DNA of 64,000 nucleotides from the IMG/VR virus record IMGVR_UViG_3300024054_000008, positions 1-64,000 of that record. The stretch is one strand, 5' to 3'. Position numbers and translations under genes: made by a program. Below are positions 27,050 through 34,747 of this stretch, piece after piece; the first letter of the stretch is position 1; each line of letters starts with the position of its first letter. The DNA is from a virus. The notes beneath the pieces were generated by a model. The model was not told where the DNA came from. It did not search any database and saw only the letters and a program-made list of their open reading frames with translations.

Positions 27050-27972
27050 CACCATACGTATCAATAGTTGTACCAACCATAAGAGTGGGCGGGCTTGATG
27101 TTTTATTAAACAGCTTGAATGGTCAAACATTTAAAAATTTTGAATTAATTCTAATAGATGGAATATTTGATTATAGACATGAATTGATATCAAACAAACT
27201 AGAGAAATTTGATTTCAAAATTGTGCATAAACCGCCATTTAATAATCCTTTCCCAATAAACAGCTTTTGCAAATTCGCAAATACTGGACTTGTTCACGCA
27301 AATGGAGAAATTGTATTATTCGTTACTGATTACACATGGTTATTAAACAATTGCGTTGAGATTCACGCTAATTTTCATAAATCTAACAACGATTTACAAG
27401 CCTTAATGTGCCCACACAATTATTTCGAACCACCAACGTTAAAAAAAGATTTTCCAATATACAAATTAGAGACTGTTCTAGATCACAAACAAGAACAAAT
27501 TGATATTTATATCGATGATTTAAAATCTGGAAAATTAAATAATTATATGTGGAGCATATTCGAACAAGAATTTTCTAATATTGAAAATTTGCATCCAGAT
27601 CAAGTTTTTTGGAATACAGACCCAAAATTAACACACCAAAAAGGATGTATACAACCAATATTTTTCCATGCAAAAAATGAAAGCTGTAAACTTGAAAAAG
27701 TAATGCGAATAAACGGTTGGGATGAAGATTTAGATGGATCACATTGCTATCAAGATTCAGACTTAGCAGAAAGATTATCACAGATTTCAGGATTAAACTG
27801 GCATTGTGATCCAACAAACATTGCGTACATAATAAACCCAAGAAAACACATTCCGCGTGCCAGACGGTTAAGACCAATAGAAACAAATCATACAATGTGG
27901 ATGAATAAAAAATTGTCAGGGTATCCAACACCTAATTCTTGGAGTTTAATTGAAAAGAAACAACAGATGTAA
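27046..27972 (+). CDS. Family 2 glycosyltransferase
   Basis: 308 residues from ATG 27046, chosen because it overlaps the upstream stop as ATGA; an ATG at 27037 is also possible. GT-A features: YVSIVVPTIRVGGLDVLLNSL at the start, FELILIDG, and FVTDYT as the metal-binding DxD-like element. A later segment (INGWDEDLDGSHCYQDSDL) is typical of the GT2 acceptor/base region (ED motif). It transfers a sugar from a nucleotide donor in the cytoplasm. Last of the three-gene sugar cassette; it may glycosylate the collagen-like fibre, DNA or a host surface glycan, and the context favours the fibre. Confidence 0.82.
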   Translation: MTPYVSIVVPTIRVGGLDVLLNSLNGQTFKNFELILIDGIFDYRHELISNKLEKFDFKIVHKPPFNNPFPINSFCKFANTGLVHANGEIVLFVTDYTWLLNNCVEIHANFHKSNNDLQALMCPHNYFEPPTLKKDFPIYKLETVLDHKQEQIDIYIDDLKSGKLNNYMWSIFEQEFSNIENLHPDQVFWNTDPKLTHQKGCIQPIFFHAKNESCKLEKVMRINGWDEDLDGSHCYQDSDLAERLSQISGLNWHCDPTNIAYIINPRKHIPRARRLRPIETNHTMWMNKKLSGYPTPNSWSLIEKKQQM

Positions 27973-27980
27973 TATTTAAT

Positions 27981-28460
27981 ATGAATAAATGCAAAGTTTT
28001 ATCAATAAACGGGAATTGTATAACAGCAGCCGATTTTAAAAACAAAAGAGTTTATACTTTCATATCAATTAATGAAAATAAAGATTTGGGTGAGAATATA
28101 GACATATTTTTAGATGTAAAAGGTCTTCTTAACGGAACCACGGTCATAAAAGCAATACAAAGAAAAATTGGAAACATTGATTCAGAGTGGAAACATTATT
28201 TTCTGGGACCAACAATTTGGTTAACAAATGATCCAAATGATAAGACTAAATTTGTTAGACAAGAAGATATTATTAACGATGTCAGTATTGGTTCAAAATG
28301 GGCAAACAAAGAAAACAAATCTAAAATTATTGAAATAGTAAAAATGACCGGGAACGACATGGATGATATAATAATGGTTAAATTATTGGATACAAACAAT
28401 AACTTCATAGCCAGATCTATGAAAATTGACAGCCTATTGCGTAGTTACACAAAGTGCTAA
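27981..28460 (+). CDS. Unrecognised protein
   Basis: 159 residues, mixed alpha/beta with an N-terminal KVLSINGNCITAADF segment and a middle LGPTIWLTNDPND; no motif recognised. The start ATG follows TAATATTTAAT, lacking a Shine-Dalgarno but with a -10-like TAATAT at -11 to -6, so a leaderless transcript is possible. It follows the glycosyltransferase gene by 8 bp and overlaps the next gene by 7 bp. Confidence 0.45.
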   Translation: MNKCKVLSINGNCITAADFKNKRVYTFISINENKDLGENIDIFLDVKGLLNGTTVIKAIQRKIGNIDSEWKHYFLGPTIWLTNDPNDKTKFVRQEDIINDVSIGSKWANKENKSKIIEIVKMTGNDMDDIIMVKLLDTNNNFIARSMKIDSLLRSYTKC

Positions 28461-28738
28461 AGACTGAATTAATACTTTATGCAATAACTTCAAAATATAA
28501 TAATGAAAATTTATTCATATTAGTTAATAAATCAGATTATAAAATTATGAAAACTGATTTTATAAACATTCGTACTGGACCTGTAACTTTTATAGCAGGA
28601 CTTCCAATGATAATATCAAATGATGTTAAAGAAGGTTATTTTTATGTTTTAGATGTCCCAGAGTTTGAGTTAATTCATGCTATAAATAACGAATACAAAT
28701 ATAGTGATGTATTAGCAGAATTTCAATCTACACAGTAA
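28454..28738 (+). CDS. Small unrecognised protein
   Basis: 94 residues from GTG 28454, overlapping the end of the preceding gene by 7 bp and so probably coupled. Beta-rich with short hydrophobic strands (ELILYAITSKY, LFILVNKSDY, GYFYVLDVPE). Last gene of the plus-strand run; it ends 5 bp before the convergent lipoprotein gene. Function unknown. Confidence 0.45.
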   Translation: MLKTELILYAITSKYNNENLFILVNKSDYKIMKTDFINIRTGPVTFIAGLPMIISNDVKEGYFYVLDVPEFELIHAINNEYKYSDVLAEFQSTQ

Positions 28739-28743
28739 TAAAT

Positions 28744-29019
28744 TCAGTCTGTGGAAGAAGAATCAGACTGTGCATCAGATCCAGAATCTGACATAGACCC
28801 AGCTGACCCACCGGTTGAAGATCCTGACGATCCACCAGAAGATGACCCAGCGGCGCCGTCCGTTGACGTTCCGGCTGCGCCACCAGTGGCCGAACCGGCT
28901 GAACCACCAGTTGAAGCTCCGGCCGCTCCTCCAGTACCACCAGACTTCTTATCTTCATCATCACTGCCGCAGTTAACGACAGCCAAACCAACTATTAAAG
29001 CCACGGTGAATTTCTTCAT
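28744..29019 (-). CDS. Short Gly/Ala/Ser-rich lipoprotein
   Basis: 91 residues. A bacterial lipoprotein signal is visible: basic MKK, a hydrophobic core, and Cys17 in VVNCGS (Asn at -1 is atypical). The mature part is an acidic-basic hinge (DDEDKK) followed by ~60 residues of GGTGGAAG, GGSAG and GSSSGG repeats. This composition is a hallmark of Myxococcota surface lipoproteins. The ATG has GGAG upstream at good spacing and an AT-rich -10-like TATAAAAT further up. In a phage it might block superinfection or anchor to the envelope; it may also be a host-derived gene. The gene is GC-richer than its neighbours. Confidence 0.7.
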   Translation of the reverse strand: MKKFTVALIVGLAVVNCGSDDEDKKSGGTGGAAGASTGGSAGSATGGAAGTSTDGAAGSSSGGSSGSSTGGSAGSMSDSGSDAQSDSSSTD

Positions 29020-29074
29020 AGTCTACTCCAAGCTATTCCTACATGTTTAATTTTATAAATGCTTGGAAATTAAA

Positions 29075-29321
29075 CGGGCCGGGAGTTCAGACTGAAATGG
29101 TCGTTACTAACAGCTGACACCTAAAGACTTGGGGCTTTGTGCTTATGGCTGACAAGTCTGAGTGCTAAATGCTACAATATCAGTGCCAGTGTAGATCGAT
29201 GATTCCACAGAGTGCTTCAAGCTGAGCGTACCATACGCCCAGCTCAGAACTCCATGGACAACCATTCATATCATCCCTCCCGGTCCGGAACGCATATCAC
29301 AGCAAAACTGTGATATGGTTC
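29075..29321 (+). ncRNA. Candidate structured non-coding RNA
   Basis: This 277-bp gap is GC-richer than its surroundings and folds on paper into nested helices. A closing stem of 11 bp pairs 29075-29085 with 29277-29287. Inside are hairpins at 29086-29096, 29125-29131/29153-29159 (AGACTTG/CAAGTCT), 29172-29176/29190-29194, and 29222-29230/29234-29247 (CTGA-GCGTA with TACGC and TCAG). A 14-bp hairpin with one bulge follows at once (29288-29302/29308-29321). The closing stem contains one G-U pair on the plus strand that would be C-A on the minus strand, favouring plus-strand transcription. It does not match tRNA, tmRNA or 6S features I know. The 3' hairpin is antisense to the end of the next gene. 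Confidence 0.45.
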
Positions 29322-29800
29322 ATCTTCTCGACCGAATTATTTAAACGGTCGAATTGATCTTGGAGCTTCTCAACAAATGCTGAGCGTTCTGCTTCTGGTA
29401 AATCACATTTATAATGTGTAGTTGTTCTAATACGCTTGCCATCGTCATTATAGTCCCAACTATCATCTTTGGTGTCAACATGGGCACGACACGGCAAACC
29501 TTTCACCCAAACAATTTGACCTTTCAATTCCTGAAGGGTGCGAACTGCTTCAGCAAGATTTGTGGTTTTACCTTCAAAATCGAACGTAGTATTAGCATTA
29601 GTAATATAAACCATAGACTCTAGTTTTATAAGCTGATTCCTAATTTCATCAGACTTTTCAAGAGTTGCTTTAAATGAAAAAGCGGGCTTATTATCAACTA
29701 CATATGAAACGGACGAAGAAGCCCTAGCAAGATTGTCAGACAATTGACCCTTGAGCTTTTTAATTTGACGAAGAGCTTGTGAAATAGTTAGATTAGCCAT
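29297..29800 (-). CDS. DIP1984/septicolysin-like helical protein
   Basis: 167 residues. The organisation fits the DIP1984 family as I remember it: a long N-terminal helix (ISQALRQIKKLKGQL), a short IESMVYITNANT-like strand (here LIKLESMVYITNANT), FDFEGKTTNLAEAVRTLQELK in the middle, and a C-terminal helix ending VEKMNHITVLL. The family has no secure function, and the septicolysin name is historical. Its stop codon lies within the last hairpin of the candidate RNA. It is cut off from upstream genes by a ~100-bp gap containing an AT palindrome (29896-29910). Confidence 0.55.
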   Translation of the reverse strand: MANLTISQALRQIKKLKGQLSDNLARASSSVSYVVDNKPAFSFKATLEKSDEIRNQLIKLESMVYITNANTTFDFEGKTTNLAEAVRTLQELKGQIVWVKGLPCRAHVDTKDDSWDYNDDGKRIRTTTHYKCDLPEAERSAFVEKLQDQFDRLNNSVEKMNHITVLL

Positions 29801-29902
29801 GCACGATACTACACCGACTTAGTTGTCAATAGTTCAGAAACTTCAGAAACCGGCTTTTTGTTTGTCAATCATGTTCATTAGGTGTATTAAATAGACTATA
29901 TA

Positions 29903-30580
29903 TTATATAGATGGAATGTACAAACCGTGCGAAACTGAATGGTAAGGAACGTTTGAAATTTCCTTATAATCAAACCCATTTATAAGAATTTCTCTAATTT
30001 CATCGGGTATTGATTGTCTAACAAAAATATGATTTTCAATTAGAAATTTTGGTTTATGTTTTTTAATCAGATTTAAGGCTCCGTTTAATGCCTCAACTTC
30101 GGCCCCTTCAACGTCGAATTTAACCCAATCAATTTTATTTGGCTGAACGCGTTCGTGCCAAACGTCAAGCGGCTCAACTTCAATAACATATGGATCATCA
30201 ATATTATCAACTAATGTTTGTGAACACACATTCAGATGACCGGTCGATGAATACACTCCAGATTTATATATAATGCATTTATCTGACCAACCATTTAATT
30301 TAAGAGATTCTTCAAGAGTCTCTTTCTCAGTTCTTTCATTTGGTGGACCCTGTGGTGACCAAGCATAAACAAAATTTGCCCCAACAGCTAGAGCTGTCAA
30401 AGCATATGAACCATAAGCCGCACCAACATCTAAAACAACATCGCCACTTGATATATGCCAATCACGGTCACGAACCGATGATTCATCATCAAATGAGAAC
30501 CAACTAGGATGATACGGATAAGTCTCCAAGCATTCTATTTTATACGAAAAACCGCGGAATGATAACTCCCTAACTGGCAT
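29903..30580 (-). CDS. FkbM-family methyltransferase
   Basis: 225 residues from ATG 30580; an in-frame TTG lies two codons upstream. Motif I VLDVGAAYGSYALTAL, then the family-typical KFDVEGAEVEALNGA followed by PKFLIENH, identify an FkbM-type SAM-dependent O-methyltransferase. Such enzymes methylate sugars, polyketides or lipid-linked glycans. It begins 11 bp after the RtcB stop, so the two are cotranscribed. In this window it could act with the sugar cassette at 25519-27972, although it lies on the other strand. An AT-rich hairpin overlaps the stop codon. Confidence 0.85.
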   Translation of the reverse strand: MPVRELSFRGFSYKIECLETYPYHPSWFSFDDESSVRDRDWHISSGDVVLDVGAAYGSYALTALAVGANFVYAWSPQGPPNERTEKETLEESLKLNGWSDKCIIYKSGVYSSTGHLNVCSQTLVDNIDDPYVIEVEPLDVWHERVQPNKIDWVKFDVEGAEVEALNGALNLIKKHKPKFLIENHIFVRQSIPDEIREILINGFDYKEISNVPYHSVSHGLYIPSI

Positions 30581-30591
30581 CCACAACTATA

Positions 30592-31803
30592 CTATCCTTT
30601 AATGTTAACTATTTCTTTCAAAGTATAAACAATGTCAACAAGATCAGATTGTGCGGCCATGACTGCGTTTATGTCTTTATATGCGGCTGGACTTTCATCG
30701 AGAACGCCGCTATCTTGACGACAAATTGTTCCAGAAGTTGCCTCTTTGTGCTGTGCTAACGTTATTGAACGTTTAGCATCACCACGGCTCATTACTCTTC
30801 CAGCACCATGAGAGCAACTACAAAAACTATCCGGATTTCCTTTTCCTTTAACAATATATGAAAACCCTGACATCGCACCAGGAATAATTCCTAACTCGTC
30901 CTGTCTGGCACTGATTGCACCTTTACGTGTTATCCAAACTTGCTCACCGAAATGTTCTTCTTTTCTAATATAGTTGTGATGATTATTTATAACTTCACCT
31001 TTTAAAGTGAATTTTGGGATACCGCTCTTCCTCATTGCGTCAATAACTGTTCTCAAGATTAGCTCACGATTAACTCTTGCGTACTCTTGACACCAATCAA
31101 CTGCATTCACATAATCATTAAAATGTTCAGCATCTTCTTCAAAATACGCGAGGTCTTTGTTTGGAAGTCTTACACCGAGACGTTCCATATCTTTTTTAGC
31201 AAGCTCTATGAAATGAGAACCAATTTTATTGCCAACGCCACGTGAACCGGAGTGGATCAAAATCCATACATTATCATCTTGATCTAAATTGATAGACACG
31301 AAATGGTTGCCACCACCAAGCGTTCCAAGTTGTTCAACGACTGGAGCTATTTTTGATCTACCATGGCGTCCAACAATTCCATCAAAATCAGGCTTCAGTT
31401 TCTCCCAGGCGTTATTGACGTAGCCTGGGGTTTTGCCCCATTGTCCTTCTCTGGCCTTATCAGCACTACCAACCGGCAAGACTTTTGATATGTGGTCATA
31501 TAAAAGTTGATCAGCTTTATCCTGGAGTTTATCGGCAGTCAATGAAGTCTGAATACTAATTACACCACAACCAATATCAACTCCGACCATAGCAGGTACA
31601 ATTGCTTTAATTGTTGGTATGACACTGCCAACCGTCGAACCTCGGCCAAAATGGACATCTGGCATAACAGCTATATGTTTATGAATAAATGAAAGAAGGG
31701 CAGTCTGAAGTAATTGGAGCTTAGCACCAGGTTCAAATGGGACGCCCTTAGTCCATGAATAGACAGGGACGTTTCCGCCTTCTAGGATTTCATAATTACT
31801 CAC
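30592..31803 (-). CDS. rtcB: RNA-splicing ligase RtcB
   Basis: 403 residues from a GTG start, close to the ~408 of the E. coli enzyme. Family hallmarks are intact: GVDIGCGV (Mn-binding Cys), GTLGGGNHF, HSGSRGVGNKIG, HHNYIRKEEHF, RKGAISA and CSHGAGRVMSRGDAK, which contains the His that is guanylylated in RtcB. RtcB joins RNA 2',3'-cyclic phosphate or 3'-phosphate ends to 5'-OH ends using GTP and Mn2+. In phages it is thought to repair tRNAs or other RNAs cleaved by host defence nucleases. No tRNA or tRNA-processing gene lies nearby; the adjacent candidate RNA is a possible but unproven substrate. Confidence 0.95.
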   Translation of the reverse strand: MSNYEILEGGNVPVYSWTKGVPFEPGAKLQLLQTALLSFIHKHIAVMPDVHFGRGSTVGSVIPTIKAIVPAMVGVDIGCGVISIQTSLTADKLQDKADQLLYDHISKVLPVGSADKAREGQWGKTPGYVNNAWEKLKPDFDGIVGRHGRSKIAPVVEQLGTLGGGNHFVSINLDQDDNVWILIHSGSRGVGNKIGSHFIELAKKDMERLGVRLPNKDLAYFEEDAEHFNDYVNAVDWCQEYARVNRELILRTVIDAMRKSGIPKFTLKGEVINNHHNYIRKEEHFGEQVWITRKGAISARQDELGIIPGAMSGFSYIVKGKGNPDSFCSCSHGAGRVMSRGDAKRSITLAQHKEATSGTICRQDSGVLDESPAAYKDINAVMAAQSDLVDIVYTLKEIVNIKG

Positions 31804-31844
31804 GAAGGCAAGTTACATTAAACAAAAATAAATTTGCGGATAAT

Positions 31845-32588
31845 TTAATCTTCTTCTTCATCTTTACCAGCTTCTGGATTTAAATGTAAGACGCCATCAA
31901 TTACTTTATGGTTGTTATTAAATAACCAGTCAAAAAACTTGCCTTCACCCCATTCTGGGATTTCATTTTTATGTTTAGCAACCGAATCTTCAAAAACTTC
32001 TGAAGCGCGAGTTGCCAATTCTTCACCAGTATAACCAATTTCTTGCCAAGACCAATCATTGGCTTCAGCTGTCACATCTACCCCGTCAATTTCCAATTTG
32101 TGCCAAATTACAAAGCCTTGACCAGACTCGACATCCATAGAAACTTCTTCTTTTGGAGTTCTGCCAGCATCAATTTCAAACGTGATATCAATGCGCTCAA
32201 TATTAACACCGCCTTTATAATGAACGGTAAGATTATAATTACGAAGTTCATAACCTGGCCCGGAATCAGGAGCTATTCTAACGCCATCACCGGTCTTAGT
32301 TATTGCTGACGGTGGTTTACTTTTATTTTGTTTATATTCCTTTGCTGCATCATTCATAGACTTTTGTAATTTTCCATTTAAGTAAACGTCAAGAGACGGA
32401 CCAGCAAATCCGCCTTTTTGTTCTTTAACCTTTAAAGTCCAACCGGTGTCAATCTCACCTTCATATGTGTCAGGGGCAATTTCTTGCATGGCTGGCGGAT
32501 AAACGCCTTCAGATTCAAAAGCAGCTTCAACTTCATTCAGAACATATGAGCGAGAAGCAATCCTTGAAGCAATCCTGCGAAATTTCAT
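31845..32588 (-). CDS. Protein with N-terminal RIASRIAS motif, unrecognised
   Basis: 247 residues. It opens MKFRRIASRIASRS, a basic amphipathic stretch that recurs in several proteins here. The body is beta-rich (EIDTGWTLKVKEQKGG; YNLTVHYKGGVNIERIDITFEID) and the C-terminus is acidic. It looks like a virion or assembly protein whose N-terminus may be a shared targeting or processing signal. The gene is divergent from the next small gene, whose product opens with the same motif, with only 30 bp between starts. Confidence 0.5.
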   Translation of the reverse strand: MKFRRIASRIASRSYVLNEVEAAFESEGVYPPAMQEIAPDTYEGEIDTGWTLKVKEQKGGFAGPSLDVYLNGKLQKSMNDAAKEYKQNKSKPPSAITKTGDGVRIAPDSGPGYELRNYNLTVHYKGGVNIERIDITFEIDAGRTPKEEVSMDVESGQGFVIWHKLEIDGVDVTAEANDWSWQEIGYTGEELATRASEVFEDSVAKHKNEIPEWGEGKFFDWLFNNNHKVIDGVLHLNPEAGKDEEED

Positions 32589-32618
32589 ATTTAAAGTTTT
32601 TAATGCAAAGTTTAAAAT

Positions 32619-32876
32619 ATGATTTCAAAAATAGCTTCAAAAATTGCTTCATCACCGCTTTCTGAAAGATATGATTATGGAACTGAGGCTGAAACGTTCC
32701 CGTACAGTCATGAAGATTATTCATTAGAAGAATGGGACGAAATTTCTGAAAAAATACCAGAGGTTTACAAATTATTCCGTTCAACAGGGATTGACTACCC
32801 AGCACAGGACGATCCGGTGTGGGAAGACGTTATGAAATTGGTTGAAAAAGCTGACATAAAACCGGCAAGTAAATAA
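32619..32876 (+). CDS. Small protein with KIASKIAS N-terminus
   Basis: 85 residues. Opens MISKIASKIASSP, then an acidic helical remainder ending ADIKPASK. The N-terminal motif mirrors that of the divergent neighbour. It is one of the few plus-strand genes in the right half. The start follows TTTAAAAT directly with no Shine-Dalgarno. It ends 27 bp before the convergent nuclease gene. Function unknown. Confidence 0.5.
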   Translation: MISKIASKIASSPLSERYDYGTEAETFPYSHEDYSLEEWDEISEKIPEVYKLFRSTGIDYPAQDDPVWEDVMKLVEKADIKPASK

Positions 32877-32903
32877 TTATTCTTCAACAACACTCTTTGT
32901 TAA

Positions 32904-34511
32904 TTATCGATACAAAACAAATTTCAATTTTGATTTAGTTGGCTTCTTCTCATAACCAAATTTCTCTGCGTATTCACGTTCTTTCATTTTCATTTTTTGA
33001 GCATGTTCGTAAAGAGTTTTTTTGTGAACGACATATCCTTCTGGACTAATATAAAAATAACTAACTGATGTTTCTTTTAAAAATTTCCAATTTGAAGCCT
33101 TATATATGGTTCCTGTATGGCCAAATGTTGGGTCTGCAAATGATATTATTACATCAATTGATTTAAATTCATCAAATAACAGTTTTGAACATCTGGATAA
33201 AAACCAGCTTGCAAAATTTTTCTTTTGATAATTTGGATGAATACAAAAACGATCAAGCTCAATAACTTTAGATGGGCTCAAATTCATAGAAGTTGCAACT
33301 TCTTTTCTGATAATTGGCGTAAATTTACACACCGCAATAAGATCTTTTTCAAGAAAAGCACCAACCACTAATTTTTCTTTCCTACCATATTGTGCGTAAT
33401 GAAACGAATTCAAAAAATCAACATACACATGGTTTTTTGAATTTCGATTTTTATCAATTTCATTGAACTTTCTAACTATAACATTTTCAAAATCAAACTT
33501 ATGTTGAATTTCATTAAAATCCTTTAATACAAATTTAGAAATCTTTTGTTTCACAATTTCTGGGTTAAAAAAATCTCGTTCATGAAGATACAAAATACGA
33601 AAATTTTGAAAATATTTATCAATGTACGAAAATTTTGAAGAGTCTCTTCTCATACCGTCAGGGGTATCATGCCAATATTCACCTTGAACCTCCACAAGCA
33701 CAGAATGGTCTGGAATAAAAAAATCAAAAAGATAATATCCAATTGCAAATTGTTGTTCAAATTTTAAATCTAAACTTTTTAAAATGTTGCCTGTAGCAAT
33801 CTCTATATTTGAACGATATCCATCAGTTGATACCTTCTGTACAGCTTTTAAACGTATGTGTTTAGCTTTCTCGCTTATTTCATAACACGAACGACATATA
33901 TACCGAAAAGATTCCGAAGATTTTCTCTTATGCCGTCTAATAGCATTTTTTAAAGAGTCAAATCTAATTATTATCTCATTATTACAACAAGAACAAACAA
34001 CTATTACTTTTTTACCTTTATCACGATACGAACCAAATTGTTGTAATGTTTTCTCTTGATTAATGGCAGAATCAATATCTGATTGCACTGGCATAGACCC
34101 GCCTGATTTACACTTTCTGCAAACGTATTTATAAATTAATCCATTTTTCTTATATTCCCATATTCTAAATTTTAGAGAACATATCTTTATACTATGGTAC
34201 GAATTGCACACAGAACATAAAACTACTACTAAACTATGTTTATTTTTTGGAGTGCCGTGAAGAAGTTTTGTTTTTTCAACAGAAACATGAGTTATTATTT
34301 CTGGATCTAATCGATTTTTGTTTTTTCTAGTGCAATAATTACATAGTATTATAGTATTATACCCATTACGACGAAGTCTAACTTTTAAAGAATTTAAGTT
34401 TATTACTGATTCACGCCCACAAGGACAATTGATAATTACTGGTGATTTGTTTTTAGGATTTCCATATACATCAATAGTTTTATTTTTGTCATAAAATTTA
34501 GACAAATCCAT
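32904..34511 (-). CDS. Zinc-ribbon / Vsr-like nuclease / Mom-like GNAT fusion (copy 3)
   Basis: 535 residues. N-terminal zinc modules: CPCGRE, CNYC, CSVC, CRKC, CSCC and CRSC pairs over ~210 residues. Nuclease core: LFDFFIPD, then LVEVQGEYWHD, SKFSYIDKYF and ILYLHERDF. GNAT-like end: FHYAQYG, VGAFLEKDLIAVCKF, VIELDRFCIHP, ASWFLSRCSKLL, VIISFADPTFGHTGTIYKASNW, then a basic KKTLYEHAQKMKMK helix. The second half is close to copy 5 (61144). A perfect -10-like TATAAT lies at -11 to -6 of the ATG, so it may have its own leaderless promoter. It sits downstream of the capsid genes' head block, before the capsid terminator-like hairpin. Confidence 0.75.
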   Translation of the reverse strand: MDLSKFYDKNKTIDVYGNPKNKSPVIINCPCGRESVINLNSLKVRLRRNGYNTIILCNYCTRKNKNRLDPEIITHVSVEKTKLLHGTPKNKHSLVVVLCSVCNSYHSIKICSLKFRIWEYKKNGLIYKYVCRKCKSGGSMPVQSDIDSAINQEKTLQQFGSYRDKGKKVIVVCSCCNNEIIIRFDSLKNAIRRHKRKSSESFRYICRSCYEISEKAKHIRLKAVQKVSTDGYRSNIEIATGNILKSLDLKFEQQFAIGYYLFDFFIPDHSVLVEVQGEYWHDTPDGMRRDSSKFSYIDKYFQNFRILYLHERDFFNPEIVKQKISKFVLKDFNEIQHKFDFENVIVRKFNEIDKNRNSKNHVYVDFLNSFHYAQYGRKEKLVVGAFLEKDLIAVCKFTPIIRKEVATSMNLSPSKVIELDRFCIHPNYQKKNFASWFLSRCSKLLFDEFKSIDVIISFADPTFGHTGTIYKASNWKFLKETSVSYFYISPEGYVVHKKTLYEHAQKMKMKEREYAEKFGYEKKPTKSKLKFVLYR

Positions 34512-34747
34512 ATATAATTATACAAGAATGATTACGAAAAAAATTTGTAATATTATTAACATGTAAACTACAGAATTTTTACACCGAAATCTTCGATCGT
34601 ATTATATTTCAACTAAAGAAAATAGAAAAGAGAACAAACTAAAGAAAAATTAAATATACAAACTAAAATTTAAGGATGAAAACAAATACTTTTTCGCCCG
34701 AGGTTTTCGGCCTCGGGCGAAAAAGAGTTCTTAAAAGCTCAGAAAGC
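34512..34747. other. AT-rich intergenic region below the capsid gene
   Basis: 236 bp without a gene. It holds an A-rich stretch (34600-34680), a strong GC-rich hairpin at 34689-34725, and, at its left end, the promoter-like TATAAT for the nuclease gene. No other signal is visible. Confidence 0.6.
34689..34725 (-). terminator. Strong 15-bp hairpin downstream of the major capsid gene
   Basis: Arms 34689-34703 and 34711-34725 are perfect complements (CTTTTTCGCCCGAGG and its reverse complement) with a 7-nt loop. Located 23 bp past the capsid stop, it is where a late-operon terminator is expected. The U-run lies in the 5' arm, not after the stem, so it is not a textbook intrinsic terminator; it could also protect the mRNA 3' end. 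Confidence 0.55.

Noticed and set aside
29041-29321. tRNA, tmRNA or 6S RNA in the gap
   Set aside because: No T-loop GTTCRA sequence, no CCA end, no anticodon-arm geometry and no tmRNA tag frame; the fold differs from the 6S long bulged hairpin.
30000-34511. Bacterial chromosomal origin of the window
   Set aside because: RtcB, FkbM and GT51 are bacterial-type genes, but the dense head/packaging block and homing elements on both sides point to a large phage. A prophage state cannot be excluded because no integrase or attachment site is seen.
32904-34511. Insertion sequence or transposase for the repeated nuclease family
   Set aside because: No terminal inverted repeats, target duplications or DDE/HUH motifs; copies are diverged proteins, not identical DNA elements.
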